Shown here: positions 1-9,587 of the stretch, one piece after another | How positions within the stretch are numbered: position 1 is the stretch's first letter | Layout of the letters: the number at the start of each line of letters is the position of its first letter | Position numbers and translations under genes: made by a program | NCBI GenBank assembly: GCA_028278125.1 | Contig: JANQEY010000199.1 | Span: 1 to 64,000 of the forward strand | Length of the DNA stretch: 64,000 nt | Source: a bacterium | GTDB taxonomy: Bacteria; Electryoneota; Electryoneia; Electryoneales; Electryoneaceae | Direction: 5' to 3' | The notes under the pieces: model-generated | What the model saw: the letters and a program-made list of their open reading frames with translations, nothing else | Database searches by the model: none | What the model was told of the DNA's origin: nothing

Positions 1-291
1 ATGCAGGAACAACTGTTTGAATTGATTGGTATCGAAAAGCAGGATGCGCTGGAACGTATTAATTTCCTGCTTGAGGCGTTACAGTACGGAGCACCGCCGC
101 ATGGGGGTATTGCCTTTGGGTTTGACCGTTTGGTAATGCTGGTAGCGGGTGTTGATTCCATACGTGATGTCATAGCTTTTCCAAAAACGACAGCGGCATT
201 ATCTCTGTTTGAAAAAGCACCTAGCCAGCTTAATGAAAAACAATTACGTGAACTTGGTATCAGTTTGATCAAGAAGGAAGAAGAAGGTTAA
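1..291 (+). CDS. aspS: Aspartyl-tRNA synthetase, C-terminal part (cut by window edge)
   Basis: This is the last 96 residues of a class II aspartyl-tRNA synthetase, the cytoplasmic enzyme that charges tRNA-Asp (or tRNA-Asp/Asn). The sequence shows the class II motif 3 region, with [17 protein letters not shown] near residues 30-46, whose Arg binds ATP, followed by the AspRS-typical stretch [12 protein letters not shown]. The Met at base 1 is an internal codon, since the family is about 590 residues long and the gene must begin upstream of the window. It ends in a TAA at 289-291. No terminator hairpin is obvious directly after it. Identification is firm because the motif 3 signature is specific to AspRS. 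Confidence 0.96.
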   Translation: MQEQLFELIGIEKQDALERINFLLEALQYGAPPHGGIAFGFDRLVMLVAGVDSIRDVIAFPKTTAALSLFEKAPSQLNEKQLRELGISLIKKEEEG

Positions 292-521
292 TCCTATCAT
301 ATGAGCCATTTGTGTTATGGAACTACATGATTAACTACTCTTTAGGGTATCATAATGCATAAATTTACAGAATTGGATAATTAATAATTCTATATCGTAT
401 TCTTAATGGTTGGCTTGACTTCATTTTTAAATAATTCGTATACTTGAATTGATCCGTTGGAAGGACTTTTCAGATTATTAAGGGAAAATAAACCATTTAC
501 TTGCCAAGGGGCGAATTGAAG

Positions 522-833
522 ATGCGAACACGTAGCTTCAGAAGTATTATTATGCTGTTTCTGTTCGCCGGTTTATTGCTCGGTTTCAGTGTTGGATGTA
601 CAAAATATGCCAACCAGGAAGACCTGCAATTACTCGAGGAACAGAAAGAAGCGGCAATCGCCGCAGAGAAAAAACGCGATAATCTCCGCATGACTGAAAA
701 ACCGAAGGTAGAGAAGGAAAAAGCGGGGAAAGAAGCCGAGCTGGCGAAGGCACAGGATGAAAAAGCAAAAGTTTCTGATTGTGTCGAAAAACGTCAAGCT
801 GCTGAGGCTGAAGGAGAGGAGGAGACGAAATGA
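522..833 (+). CDS. Small lipoprotein with charged coiled-coil tail
   Basis: A 103-residue predicted lipoprotein. The N-terminus has basic residues, a hydrophobic segment and a lipobox ending FSVGC near residue 26, so the mature protein should be lipid-anchored at that Cys. The remainder is dominated by Lys, Glu, Ala and Gln with heptad-like spacing, which suggests a coiled coil. I chose ATG 522 because an AAGGGG ribosome-site-like run lies about ten bases upstream; an in-frame TTG at 501 would add seven residues. Its stop overlaps the start of the next gene by four bases (ATGA), so the two are translationally coupled and probably act together in the envelope. I do not recognise a named family. 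Confidence 0.8.
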   Translation: MRTRSFRSIIMLFLFAGLLLGFSVGCTKYANQEDLQLLEEQKEAAIAAEKKRDNLRMTEKPKVEKEKAGKEAELAKAQDEKAKVSDCVEKRQAAEAEGEEETK

Positions 834-1675
834 AAAAACGTTTACTCCTGATTACAGCACTGGCGGTTCTCTTCATCATCTGCAGTGTTTCTCCGGCAAT
901 TTCGGCTGCTAAAACCAAGATGAAGTACGAAGATTACCTGGCGCAGCTTGAGCAGTGGCGGGAGCGTGAACAAGCCGCCCTGGAACAGATTGGAACGCTT
1001 GAGCATGACATCGCGACTCTCCAGGAAGAGATTGACAAGCTGAATCAGCAGATTGAATCTGAATGGGAAGAGATTTATGCCATAGCCGGCGTGACTAAAG
1101 GTGATCTGGATGCATGGATGGTAGAATTCAACAATTATAATGCGGAAATTGATGAATTCGGAAAAGAGACACCTGAAGGTATCTTCAACCGGCAGGCTGA
1201 ACTGGATGCCTTTGATATGAAACTGGCTGAATTTGTTGAATCCAAGGCTGGATGTCTGTCTGAGTACTTTGCAAAAACATCCGAAACAGCAGCTACGCTG
1301 AGAAGTATCCGATCCCGGATGGCAAAGCCAAGAACGCTATTCTACAATGTAGCTACCGGAGATTACCTCTGGAAAATTGCCGGGATGAAGGATCATTACA
1401 ATGATCCAATGAAATGGATGCGAATTTACACGGTGAATGTCGATCAAATCGATAATCCTGACCTGATCTTCCCGGGACAGCGATTTGCGGTTCCTCTTGA
1501 CATTGACAGGAAAACACAATACCTGGTTCGAGGTGGTGATTTTCTCTATGGTATCGCGGAAAGCCTTTACGGCGATCCATTCAAATGGAGAAAACTGCAT
1601 GAATCGAACCAGAAATTTATCGAGGATCCGAACCTGATATACCCGGAAATGATCCTTACTTTACCGTCAAATTGA
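830..1675 (+). CDS. Exported coiled-coil protein with C-terminal LysM-type domains
   Basis: A 281-residue protein with a signal peptide (about residues 1-26, ending SPAISAA), a Glu/Gln/Leu-rich coiled coil from about 33 to 85, and two LysM-like repeats at the C-terminus. The first begins near the FYNVATGDYLWKIA stretch, the second near YLVRGGDFLYGIAESLYG; both end in the typical NPDLIFPGQ or NPNLIYPEM pattern. LysM modules bind peptidoglycan, so an envelope or periplasmic role is likely. It overlaps the upstream lipoprotein gene by four bases. The pairing of a lipoprotein with a LysM coiled-coil protein suggests a cell-wall tether or a cell-envelope organising pair; that role is inference. 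Confidence 0.85.
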   Translation: MKKRLLLITALAVLFIICSVSPAISAAKTKMKYEDYLAQLEQWREREQAALEQIGTLEHDIATLQEEIDKLNQQIESEWEEIYAIAGVTKGDLDAWMVEFNNYNAEIDEFGKETPEGIFNRQAELDAFDMKLAEFVESKAGCLSEYFAKTSETAATLRSIRSRMAKPRTLFYNVATGDYLWKIAGMKDHYNDPMKWMRIYTVNVDQIDNPDLIFPGQRFAVPLDIDRKTQYLVRGGDFLYGIAESLYGDPFKWRKLHESNQKFIEDPNLIYPEMILTLPSN

Positions 1676-1736
1676 GTACCAGGCGATTACGAAGTAACAA
1701 TTCTGATCGCCCTTTCAGATTGTGTTAATTAATGAT

Positions 1737-1785
1737 GGGCGACCCATGATCACTGTTGTGATACAGTGATAAGGGTTGCCCTTTT
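1737..1785 (+). terminator. Two-part stem-loop terminator before phoH
   Basis: An outer stem GGGCGACCC (1737-1745) pairs with GGGTTGCCC (1773-1781) with one wobble, an inner stem ATCACTG (1749-1755) pairs with CAGTGAT (1764-1770), and TTTT follows. It should end the lipoprotein/LysM transcript. It lies only about 14 bases before the phoH start, so it could also act as an attenuator for the phoH operon; no competing antiterminator structure was identified. Confidence 0.7.
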
Positions 1786-1798
1786 ACCTTGAAGACCG

Positions 1799-2767
1799 TT
1801 GATAAAAAAGTATTCTATACAAATTTCAGCGTCGTTGATGCCTGCATTGGTTGGAACGAATGACAAAAACCTCCACAGGTTGGAGGATGCTCTTCGTTCA
1901 AAAATTGTAGTCAGGGGCGATAATATCCTGGTGGAAGGTCCACAGGAAGAAGAGAAACCTATCAGGAAGCTGTTCAAGGATTTGCAGAGTATGGCAGGTA
2001 TGGGTTCGATAGACGAAGCCGGTATTGATACCGCAATGACTCTAGCTGGAATCAAGTATAATGACATTAGTGATGAATTTGATAAAGAAGGTGGTAGAGT
2101 TGTATTCGAGAAAAATGGCCTGGTAATAAAATCCCGTTCGAGGAACCAGGAAGAGTATATCCGGGCTGTTGAAACTAATGAACTGGTATTTGCGGTTGGT
2201 CCCGCTGGGACGGGAAAAACATACCTGGCAGTAACTTTAGCCGTCCGGGCATTTCTTTCAGAAGAGGTGAATAGAATAGTATTAGTCAGGCCGGCGGTTG
2301 AAGCAGGTGAAAACCTGGGATTTCTGCCGGGTGATCTACAAGAAAAAGTAGAACCCTATTTCCGGCCGATTTACGACGCGCTTATGGAAATGATCCCACC
2401 GGAAAAATTGCGCAGGTATATTGACCAGAGTGTTATCGAAATAGCTCCATTGGCGTATATGCGAGGACGTACTCTTTCAAACGCTTTTGTGCTGCTAGAT
2501 GAGGCGCAAAACACAACCGGTGACCAGTTAAAGATGTTCCTGACAAGGCTGGGTACCGGCTCAAGAGCGGTTGTAACCGGTGATTTAACACAGATCGACC
2601 TCGCAGATAAAAAGCAGAGTGGATTGTCTGAAGCCTTAAAAATATTACGAGACATACGTGGTATCGGATTTATTACACTTGATCATACCGATGTTGTTCG
2701 CCACGCACTGGTGAGAGATATAATCCAGGCTTACGAAGTGAATAATACTGGTACAAAGGGAAAATGA
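1799..2767 (+). CDS. phoH: PhoH family ATPase
   Basis: A 322-residue PhoH/YbeZ-type P-loop ATPase. The N-terminal 60 residues match the family's small KH-like segment, followed by Walker A GPAGTGKT (about 134-141) and Walker B VLLDEAQNT (about 230-238). PhoH proteins are predicted RNA-associated NTPases and are very often encoded beside ybeY, as here, suggesting a shared role in rRNA or RNA quality control. The start is a TTG at 1799, chosen because the reading frame gives the family-normal N-terminus; the Shine-Dalgarno signal is weak. The gene ends in an ATGA overlap with the next gene, so expression is coupled. Confidence 0.95.
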   Translation: MIKKYSIQISASLMPALVGTNDKNLHRLEDALRSKIVVRGDNILVEGPQEEEKPIRKLFKDLQSMAGMGSIDEAGIDTAMTLAGIKYNDISDEFDKEGGRVVFEKNGLVIKSRSRNQEEYIRAVETNELVFAVGPAGTGKTYLAVTLAVRAFLSEEVNRIVLVRPAVEAGENLGFLPGDLQEKVEPYFRPIYDALMEMIPPEKLRRYIDQSVIEIAPLAYMRGRTLSNAFVLLDEAQNTTGDQLKMFLTRLGTGSRAVVTGDLTQIDLADKKQSGLSEALKILRDIRGIGFITLDHTDVVRHALVRDIIQAYEVNNTGTKGK

Positions 2768-5064
2768 ACGAACCAACGGAACAGAAAATCAAAAAGAAGA
2801 AAGTAAACTGGTCAGGAACTGTGTTACCGATGGTTTTATGGCTGGTTTTTACAATTGGGACCGTGTTGCTGTTCCCCAGGATCAGCGGTTTTCAATATGC
2901 GGATTACGCTGTTGGATCTGTCAGTACCGAAGAAATTATTGCGCCCTTTGATTTTGATATCCTCAAATCTGACGATGAGCTGGAACGCGAACGTTCTTTA
3001 GCGATGAATTCAATTGAACCTGTCTTCACTAAAGATGATTCTGTCACCTCAGCACAGGTAAATCGCCTCTCGGGATACCTGGCATCTATGAACGAATTTG
3101 TCGCCGGGTTAGACAAGGGAGTGTTTAACCTTGGCCTGGATGCACAGGCTGATAGTGTTTCTATCCTGAAATGGGGTGATTTAGGTGACGAATACAGCAT
3201 AAACCTCACTCTACCATCATGGATATTTATTCGCAACCTGATGTTCAGTCAGACGAATAATGAGTCCTCGTACCCGGACTATAATCTATTAACAAGGGTG
3301 CTTGAAGAGGTTTACGGTTATGGCATCCTGGATCGAAACCGGAGTGAAATTGAAACAGTTTCAGGCCGGATTCGACTGGTTGTAGATGGAGAAGAGAGTC
3401 CTGTACAGTTTACTTCAGTTTTTGATATTTCCGAGGCAAGACGGGAAATCCTTGTCCGTCTGAACGAAGCGACCAGTGAGATAAACCAGCAGGAAGCCGA
3501 TCAGTTTATAAAGATCGGATATGAGCTGCTGGTATCTTTCCTTGAATCCAATATCCTGATGGACGTTCGTGAAACTGAAGCACGTCGTCAAACAGCCATC
3601 TCAAGAGTAGCCCTTGTGAAGGGGATAGTTCTCAAAGATGAAAGGATCATTGACTCCAACGAAAGATTTACCCAGGAACATATCAATATCCTGAGATCGA
3701 TGGAGGTCCACCGGTCAGGAATAATGACTGACCAGGGTTTTCTCAGAAGATCGTTACCGTGGCTGGGGCAGCTCCTGTTGGTAGGTCTTATCTATTTAAG
3801 TATCGGGCTTTGGCTGGCAAGATTCCGGAAGGATATATACCAGGATCGAAAACGGTTCCTTCTTTTCCTGGCTCTTGCAGCGATCCACGTCCTTTATTAT
3901 GGCTTATTGATTCTTCCTGCACAAACCAGTATGTATTTTTATCCTGCGGCATTAGGTGCGATAATAATAACAATCATTTTTGATGCAGGTGCGGCGTTTA
4001 TATTCAGCGCCGGAATGGCGATCCTCATCGGCGCCTTAACCGGGAACAATTTCTTTTCTGTCCTGACGGCTTTTATCCCTGCGGTACTCAGTGTATATGC
4101 TGTGCTACGTGTCAGGACCAGGGTGCAGATAATAAAATCAGCACCATTGATACTCGCTGGGTTCCTTTTGATTATCGTTATCGAGGGTTTACTTCTGAAC
4201 CAGTGGTCTCCTGAATCCAGGATATTAATGTTCTATGATTCTCTCTACGCGATAGTTAATGCATTTGCCACGCCACTCTTAGCATTGGGTCTTTTGATTT
4301 TAATCGAATTTGTCTTTGGGGTAACAAGTGACCTGACACTATTGGAACTTGCAGATTTGAACCGTCCCCTCCTGAAAAGGCTATCACTTGAAGCACCAGG
4401 TACATACCATCACAGTATACTTGTAGGTAACCTGGCAGAGGCTGCCGCAGAATCGATAGACGCTAATCCTTTGCTTGTGCGGGCTGGTGCATATTATCAT
4501 GATATTGGCAAGATGGTACGAAGGGAGTATTTTGTAGAAAACCAGCCTGATACGGTAAATATTCATGATGAGCTCGAACCTGAAGATTCTGCTGCTTTCC
4601 TGGCAGGTCATGTGAATGATGGGTTGAAGATTGCCAGGGAATACCATTTACCGCGTTCCATCAGGTCATTTATAACAGAGCATCATGGCACCAGCTTGAT
4701 GGTTTACTTCTACAACAAAGCACTTGAACAAAATCCCGGCGGTGTAGATGAAAAACTTTTCAGATACCCGGGACCCAAACCTCAATCAAAAGAAACCGGA
4801 ATCTTAATGCTGGCAGATGCGTCAGAAGCAGCCACCAGGAGCGCGGAAGAACCAAATCCTGAGACAATCAGGGATATTGTCCGGGAAATAGTCATTAATA
4901 AATATCGCGACAAGGAACTTGATGAGTGCCCACTTACATTGAGGGATATTCGCCTGACAATCGAAGCGTTTCTGCCGATTCTTGAGGGAATCCATCATCA
5001 CCGGATAAAATATCCAAAACGTGATGAATTGGAGGATAAGATCAATAATTCCGAGTCTGTTTAA
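2764..5064 (+). CDS. pgpH: 7TM-HD membrane phosphohydrolase, c-di-AMP phosphodiesterase type
   Basis: A 766-residue protein of the YqfF/PgpH type. The order is a cytoplasmic lead, one membrane segment (about 16-37), a large extracytoplasmic domain (about 45-325), a cluster of membrane helices (about 335-510), and a cytoplasmic HD domain with the YYHDIGKM metal-binding motif near residue 578. Characterised members (Listeria PgpH) degrade cyclic-di-AMP, controlling osmotic and wall homeostasis. The context phoH-pgpH-ybeY is the widely conserved arrangement. It overlaps phoH by four bases. The specific substrate here is inferred from family membership; no diadenylate cyclase is in the window. 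Confidence 0.93.
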   Translation: MNEPTEQKIKKKKVNWSGTVLPMVLWLVFTIGTVLLFPRISGFQYADYAVGSVSTEEIIAPFDFDILKSDDELERERSLAMNSIEPVFTKDDSVTSAQVNRLSGYLASMNEFVAGLDKGVFNLGLDAQADSVSILKWGDLGDEYSINLTLPSWIFIRNLMFSQTNNESSYPDYNLLTRVLEEVYGYGILDRNRSEIETVSGRIRLVVDGEESPVQFTSVFDISEARREILVRLNEATSEINQQEADQFIKIGYELLVSFLESNILMDVRETEARRQTAISRVALVKGIVLKDERIIDSNERFTQEHINILRSMEVHRSGIMTDQGFLRRSLPWLGQLLLVGLIYLSIGLWLARFRKDIYQDRKRFLLFLALAAIHVLYYGLLILPAQTSMYFYPAALGAIIITIIFDAGAAFIFSAGMAILIGALTGNNFFSVLTAFIPAVLSVYAVLRVRTRVQIIKSAPLILAGFLLIIVIEGLLLNQWSPESRILMFYDSLYAIVNAFATPLLALGLLILIEFVFGVTSDLTLLELADLNRPLLKRLSLEAPGTYHHSILVGNLAEAAAESIDANPLLVRAGAYYHDIGKMVRREYFVENQPDTVNIHDELEPEDSAAFLAGHVNDGLKIAREYHLPRSIRSFITEHHGTSLMVYFYNKALEQNPGGVDEKLFRYPGPKPQSKETGILMLADASEAATRSAEEPNPETIRDIVREIVINKYRDKELDECPLTLRDIRLTIEAFLPILEGIHHHRIKYPKRDELEDKINNSESV

Positions 5065-5085
5065 ATATATTCTGGATAAAACTAA

Positions 5086-5586
5086 ATGAACTTGTGGCTT
5101 GACCTGGAAGAATGGAGTATAAAAGGGGAAGAGGATCTAATTGCCTGGCTTGAAAAAGAGCAGGAACTGGTTAAATATACTGGAAATGTAAACCTTGTAT
5201 TTACCGGTGATAAAGGTATAGCAAAGCTTAATGAATCGTATCTTGATCATCAGGGTGCAACTGATGTTATAGCTTTTACGCTCGATAAAACTGAAGATGA
5301 TGAAGTATTCAGAGTCGGTGGGCATGATTCTGATGATGAATGTTCGGGTGAAATATATGTAAACCTGGAGAGAGCGATGTCTCAAGCCAGGGAATATGAT
5401 GTAACAATGGATGAAGAAATTGCCAGACTGGCTGTCCATGGTGTTTTACACCTGGCAGGTTGGAACGATAGCAATGAAGCAGAAAAACGTGAGATGACAA
5501 AACGAGAAGATGACGCCCTGGCACGTATCTTAAAGCGAAAAGACAGATTTCCGTGGGAAGTTGTTCCACCAAAAACACAGGACTAA
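5086..5586 (+). CDS. ybeY: Endoribonuclease YbeY, rRNA maturation factor
   Basis: A 166-residue UPF0054/YbeY protein, a metal-dependent endonuclease involved in 16S rRNA 3'-end maturation and ribosome quality control. The zinc motif at about residues 118-128 reads HGVLHLAGWND; the usual family form is HGxLHLxGYDH. The first two His ligands are intact, while the third ligand position holds Asp instead of His. Asp-containing variants are, to my knowledge, common in Bacteroidetes-type sequences, so this is probably active. It lies 21 bases after pgpH and just before the corC-like gene in the same operon. Confidence 0.94.
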   Translation: MNLWLDLEEWSIKGEEDLIAWLEKEQELVKYTGNVNLVFTGDKGIAKLNESYLDHQGATDVIAFTLDKTEDDEVFRVGGHDSDDECSGEIYVNLERAMSQAREYDVTMDEEIARLAVHGVLHLAGWNDSNEAEKREMTKREDDALARILKRKDRFPWEVVPPKTQD

Positions 5587-5591
5587 TATAA

Positions 5592-6908
5592 TTGGAATTG
5601 AACAACATAGTTGTTAATTTATTAATATTCTTAGTATTATTAATATTGTCAGCGGTATTCTCCGGAAGTGAAACTGCATTTTTCTCCCTGGATAAAACAG
5701 CACAACGTTCTTTTCGCTCCAGGGATGGATCTGGTGCCAGGAGAGTAAGTTGGCTGTTGGATCATGCCAAAGAATTGTTGATAACGATCCTCATCGGTAA
5801 CACGATTGTTAACGTTTCTGCAGTCACGATCGCCGCAATTACTGTAGACATTCTTGCAAGAAACGCCGGATTTAATCCTGCCGTTGCCATGATTCTAAAT
5901 ATCTTTGTCGTCACCTTTTTGTTGATAATTCTTGTAGAAATCAGCCCAAAGGTTCTCGCCTTTAAATACAATGAAACATGGGCGGTAAATGTTTCCGGTT
6001 TCATAAAGCTTTGCTATATAATCCTGTTCCCGGTAATGAAGATACTTGTCGTCCTGGTTGACGGTGTAGCAAAGCTATTCGGTGTGGAAGCAACAAAGGT
6101 GCTGTTCAACGAAGAGGAGTTGAGAACACTTGCTGAAATCGGGGAGCAGCATGGCGCACTCGAAGAAGAAGAAAGGGAGATGATCAATTCCATTTTCGAG
6201 TTTGCTGAAAAAGAAGCTCATGAAGTTATGATTCCTCGCATGGATATGACGACAATCAGCGTGGATGCAACGTTCGAAGAGACCGCAGAGTTAGTCCAGG
6301 CAAAAGGACATTCACGGATTCCGGTATTTGAAGAAGATGTTGACCATATAGTTGGTATCCTTTACGCAAAGGACTTAATTGGGAAAACACGTGATAAAGG
6401 TTCGATCAGGGAACTTGTAAGGAAGGCATATTTTGTTCCTGAAGGAAAGATGATCAGTGATCTTCTCAGGGAATTTCAGAAGAATAACGTCCATATGGCG
6501 ATTGTTGTAGACGAGTACGGCGGGACTGAGGGTATTGTCACCCTGGAGGATATCATTGAAGAAATTGTGGGTGAAATACATGATGAATATGACCAGGAAG
6601 AGGTACTCTACAAAAAACTGGAAAACGGAGACACGCTGATCGCGGCAAAAATGGAAGTTGAAGTTTTTAATGAATACATTGGTGAGAACCTGGTCCCGGA
6701 AGAAGATGATTACGAAACAATCGGCGGATTTATATTCGACCTGGCGGGTGAAGTCCCGAAAGAGGGGCAGCATTATCTTCACCAGGGATGGAAGTTTACG
6801 GTACTTACGGTTGAAGCTAACAGGGTAGTCAGGGTTAGAATATCTCCACCGGATGACGAAATAGAAAACAGCAGTAACGGTAATAACGATAAGGACAATT
6901 CCGCTTAA
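5592..6908 (+). CDS. CNNM/CorC-HlyC family transporter-associated protein
   Basis: A 438-residue membrane protein of the hemolysin-C/CorC superfamily. It has an N-terminal DUF21/CNNM membrane domain with several hydrophobic segments (about 1-190), a CBS-domain pair (about 200-325) containing the acidic [16 protein letters not shown] motif, and a C-terminal CorC_HlyC domain (about 345-425). Family members are implicated in Mg2+/Co2+ or other cation transport and its regulation by nucleotides at the CBS pair. The gene follows ybeY by five bases. It starts with TTG at 5592 (a second in-frame TTG lies at 5598), as no ATG is suitably placed. The cation handled cannot be read from the sequence. Confidence 0.9.
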   Translation: MELNNIVVNLLIFLVLLILSAVFSGSETAFFSLDKTAQRSFRSRDGSGARRVSWLLDHAKELLITILIGNTIVNVSAVTIAAITVDILARNAGFNPAVAMILNIFVVTFLLIILVEISPKVLAFKYNETWAVNVSGFIKLCYIILFPVMKILVVLVDGVAKLFGVEATKVLFNEEELRTLAEIGEQHGALEEEEREMINSIFEFAEKEAHEVMIPRMDMTTISVDATFEETAELVQAKGHSRIPVFEEDVDHIVGILYAKDLIGKTRDKGSIRELVRKAYFVPEGKMISDLLREFQKNNVHMAIVVDEYGGTEGIVTLEDIIEEIVGEIHDEYDQEEVLYKKLENGDTLIAAKMEVEVFNEYIGENLVPEEDDYETIGGFIFDLAGEVPKEGQHYLHQGWKFTVLTVEANRVVRVRISPPDDEIENSSNGNNDKDNSA

Positions 6909-7001
6909 CCGCTCATCTTAATATATCTGCGCAGATTGAATATGTTAAATCGAGAAGCGGGTTGCCGGGTTGCGTAGATCCGGGAGCAAGAACTCGATAT
7001 C

Positions 7002-9587
7002 ATGAATTATTCCACGGAATTTCGGCAAAAAATTCTACCTTTTGTACGTAAGCCCAACAGGTACACAGGTATTGAACTGAATTGCGTCAAGAAAAAGAAT
7101 CCTGATGTTACCTGGTCTCTCTGTTTCCCCGATCTATATGAAATAGGCATGTCGCACCTGGGAACGGCAATTTTATATCATTATATAAATAAAAAGTTAC
7201 CGAATGTAGCTGTTGAAAGATGTTTCCTGCCGGATAACGATGTCAGCACAAGGTTGAGAAATGAAAATATACCACTCTTGACCTTGGAATCAGGGATTGC
7301 ATTGAAGGATGTTGATATAGTCGGAATAAGTCTCGGTTACGAGATGGCTATGCCTGGAATCCTCGAGCTGCTTGACCTGGGACAGATTCCAATAAAATCA
7401 GAAGATAGAACTGACGGTGATCCGATTGTCATTGTTGGTGGTCCGGTAGTTTATAATCCAGAACCGCTGGCAGATTTTGTCGATTGTGTAGTTCCGGGAG
7501 ATGGAGAGGAAATTTCAATTGAGATTTCTGAAACAATAGTTCGAGCAAAGAAAAAACAACTGTCAAGAGATCAAATCCTTGATGAATTGTCTCGAATAGA
7601 TGGAATATATTTACCTGGGCGATATGAACTCGTACAACAACTTGATGGATTTCTTGCTGTCAATAAATCAGGTATCGTTGGATTTCCGAAGTCGATCAAA
7701 GCGAGAACTTTACTGAGTCTTCTACCGGACCTCTATCCTGATAAACCTTTGGTCCCAATTAATGAAATCGTTCATGACAGGCTGAATATTGAACTGATGC
7801 GTGGTTGTTCAAGAGGATGCAGGTTCTGCCATGCCGGTACAGTTTATCGCCCTGTCCGGGAACGAATGGCTGACGAAGTAATAAACCAGGCGATTAATAA
7901 TATTAAAGCAACCGGGTATGAAGAGATTGGGTTGACATCCTTATCAACATCAGATTACAGCTATCTATCCGAAGTATTAAATGGCCTGAGGAATGCTTTC
8001 AGAGGGCAGGCGATCTCGGTTTCATTCCCGTCATTACGTCCTGATTCTTTTACGCCGGAGATGGCGCGTGCTATGCCGGAAGGACGAAAGGGAGGATTAA
8101 CGTTTGCGCCGGAAGCCGGATCGCAAAGATTAAGAGATGTAATAAATAAAAATTCTGCTGAAGATGATCTGCTATCAGCCTCCAAACTTGCTTTTGAGGA
8201 AGGCTGGAACAGTATAAAGCTGTACTTCATGGTCGGATTACCAATTGAAACCTATGATGATCTAGATGGAATTTTCGACCTCAGCTCAAAAGTGGCAAAA
8301 TTGAGAGCAAGGAAGAGCCAGAAAGTTACTGTATCCCTAAGTCCGTTTGTTCCCAAATCCCATACACCTTTTCAGTGGTACGGACAGGAAAATCCGGGGA
8401 TCGTTAACGATAAAATTGAGTACTTAAAGAAGAAATTTAAAAACTCACCTGTCAGGTTTACTGCCCACAATCCGGTAAATTCACTATACGAAGGAGCATT
8501 AGCGCGGGGAGATCGTCGCCTTGGGGCGGTTATTGAACGGGTTTGGCGAATGGGTGGAACTCTTGAGGCATGGAGTGACCAGTTCAATCCGGAACGTTGG
8601 GAGGCGGCATTCAGGGATGAGGGATTAGATCCGGCGACATTTGTTGAGGCAAGGAGAATAGGATCGGATTTACCCTGGTCACATATCACAAAAGGGATCG
8701 ATGATACTTTCCTGGAGAAAGAGTGGAATGATGCGTTAGAAGCGCAAACGACTGAAGATTGCAGGATTGGGAAATGCCACGCATGTGGCTTGATGAAACT
8801 CATACCAAAAGGCGAGAAGGTTTGTAACACCCTGAAGAGTGAAGCCATTAAAGAGTTTAGTACAAAAACTGATATCAAAACTCCGGAAGTAGTATCAACA
8901 GTACGTTTACGCTATTCTCGCGGCAATGAATTAAAATGGACCGGACATCTAGATTTTGTACGATTATGGGACAGGTTGATCAGGAGAGCCGGGATTCCAA
9001 TCGCGTATTCTCAAGGATTTCATCCCCATCCAAGATTGTCGTTCGGACCACCGTTGCCTGTTGGAGTAAGGTCGAATGATGAATTCCTTGATCTTGATAT
9101 GACTGAAATTGTTGATGCGAAAGAATTTATCAAAATTATCCATGTGTATAGTATCGAGGACCTGGTTCCCCTTGAAGCGGCAGTTTTTACAAAATCACCT
9201 GGTTCTCTGGTTTCCGCAATTGAAAGATACGATTACCATATCTTGGGTGAAATTTCTGACACTCACATGCAAAATATCACAGAATGGATGATGAACAGCA
9301 GTTATTTTGTTAAGAGGATAAAGAAAAAACGTACTCGTGAGATTGATATCAGGCCTTTTGTTAAAAGCGTTGAAGAGCTCGAACCCGGGAAATTATATTT
9401 ACAACTTCGTTCCGTTAACGGGGCAACGGCAAGGTTAAATGAACTATTTCAAGCTTTCGGGATGGAAAATGAAAAATATCTTGATGTTGTCCGTGATTCG
9501 GTGTATATATCAGCAAACGGTGAATGGACAGATCCAATTAAGATGGCGATCCGAGCCCAGGAACCATTGTCAACTGTGAACTGTTAA
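7002..9587 (+). CDS. B12-binding radical SAM protein fused to DUF2344
   Basis: An 861-residue two-part protein. Residues about 1-210 form a B12-binding-like Rossmann domain (DVDIVGISLGYEMAMPGI). About 250-560 is a radical SAM domain with CSRGCRFC (cysteines near 269, 273 and 276). From about 630 to the end is a DUF2344 domain beginning RLRYSRGNELKWTGHLDF. Between them are additional Cys-containing segments (CRIGKCHACGL). This corresponds to the TIGR03960 plus TIGR03936 families, which occur beside RNase G in many bacteria. The reaction is unknown; location next to an RNase and near rRNA-processing genes suggests RNA modification, which is inference. Its stop shares one base with the start of the next gene. 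Confidence 0.92.
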   Translation: MNYSTEFRQKILPFVRKPNRYTGIELNCVKKKNPDVTWSLCFPDLYEIGMSHLGTAILYHYINKKLPNVAVERCFLPDNDVSTRLRNENIPLLTLESGIALKDVDIVGISLGYEMAMPGILELLDLGQIPIKSEDRTDGDPIVIVGGPVVYNPEPLADFVDCVVPGDGEEISIEISETIVRAKKKQLSRDQILDELSRIDGIYLPGRYELVQQLDGFLAVNKSGIVGFPKSIKARTLLSLLPDLYPDKPLVPINEIVHDRLNIELMRGCSRGCRFCHAGTVYRPVRERMADEVINQAINNIKATGYEEIGLTSLSTSDYSYLSEVLNGLRNAFRGQAISVSFPSLRPDSFTPEMARAMPEGRKGGLTFAPEAGSQRLRDVINKNSAEDDLLSASKLAFEEGWNSIKLYFMVGLPIETYDDLDGIFDLSSKVAKLRARKSQKVTVSLSPFVPKSHTPFQWYGQENPGIVNDKIEYLKKKFKNSPVRFTAHNPVNSLYEGALARGDRRLGAVIERVWRMGGTLEAWSDQFNPERWEAAFRDEGLDPATFVEARRIGSDLPWSHITKGIDDTFLEKEWNDALEAQTTEDCRIGKCHACGLMKLIPKGEKVCNTLKSEAIKEFSTKTDIKTPEVVSTVRLRYSRGNELKWTGHLDFVRLWDRLIRRAGIPIAYSQGFHPHPRLSFGPPLPVGVRSNDEFLDLDMTEIVDAKEFIKIIHVYSIEDLVPLEAAVFTKSPGSLVSAIERYDYHILGEISDTHMQNITEWMMNSSYFVKRIKKKRTREIDIRPFVKSVEELEPGKLYLQLRSVNGATARLNELFQAFGMENEKYLDVVRDSVYISANGEWTDPIKMAIRAQEPLSTVNC

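Noticed and set aside
586..918. Open frames on the minus strand opposite the lipoprotein and LysM genes
   Set aside because: No ribosome site and no recognisable protein; the plus-strand frames have a lipobox, signal peptide and LysM motifs.
6909..7001. A riboswitch before the radical SAM gene (cobalamin type), given the B12-binding domain
   Set aside because: The gap is 93 bases, too short for a B12 riboswitch, and no box sequence was visible.
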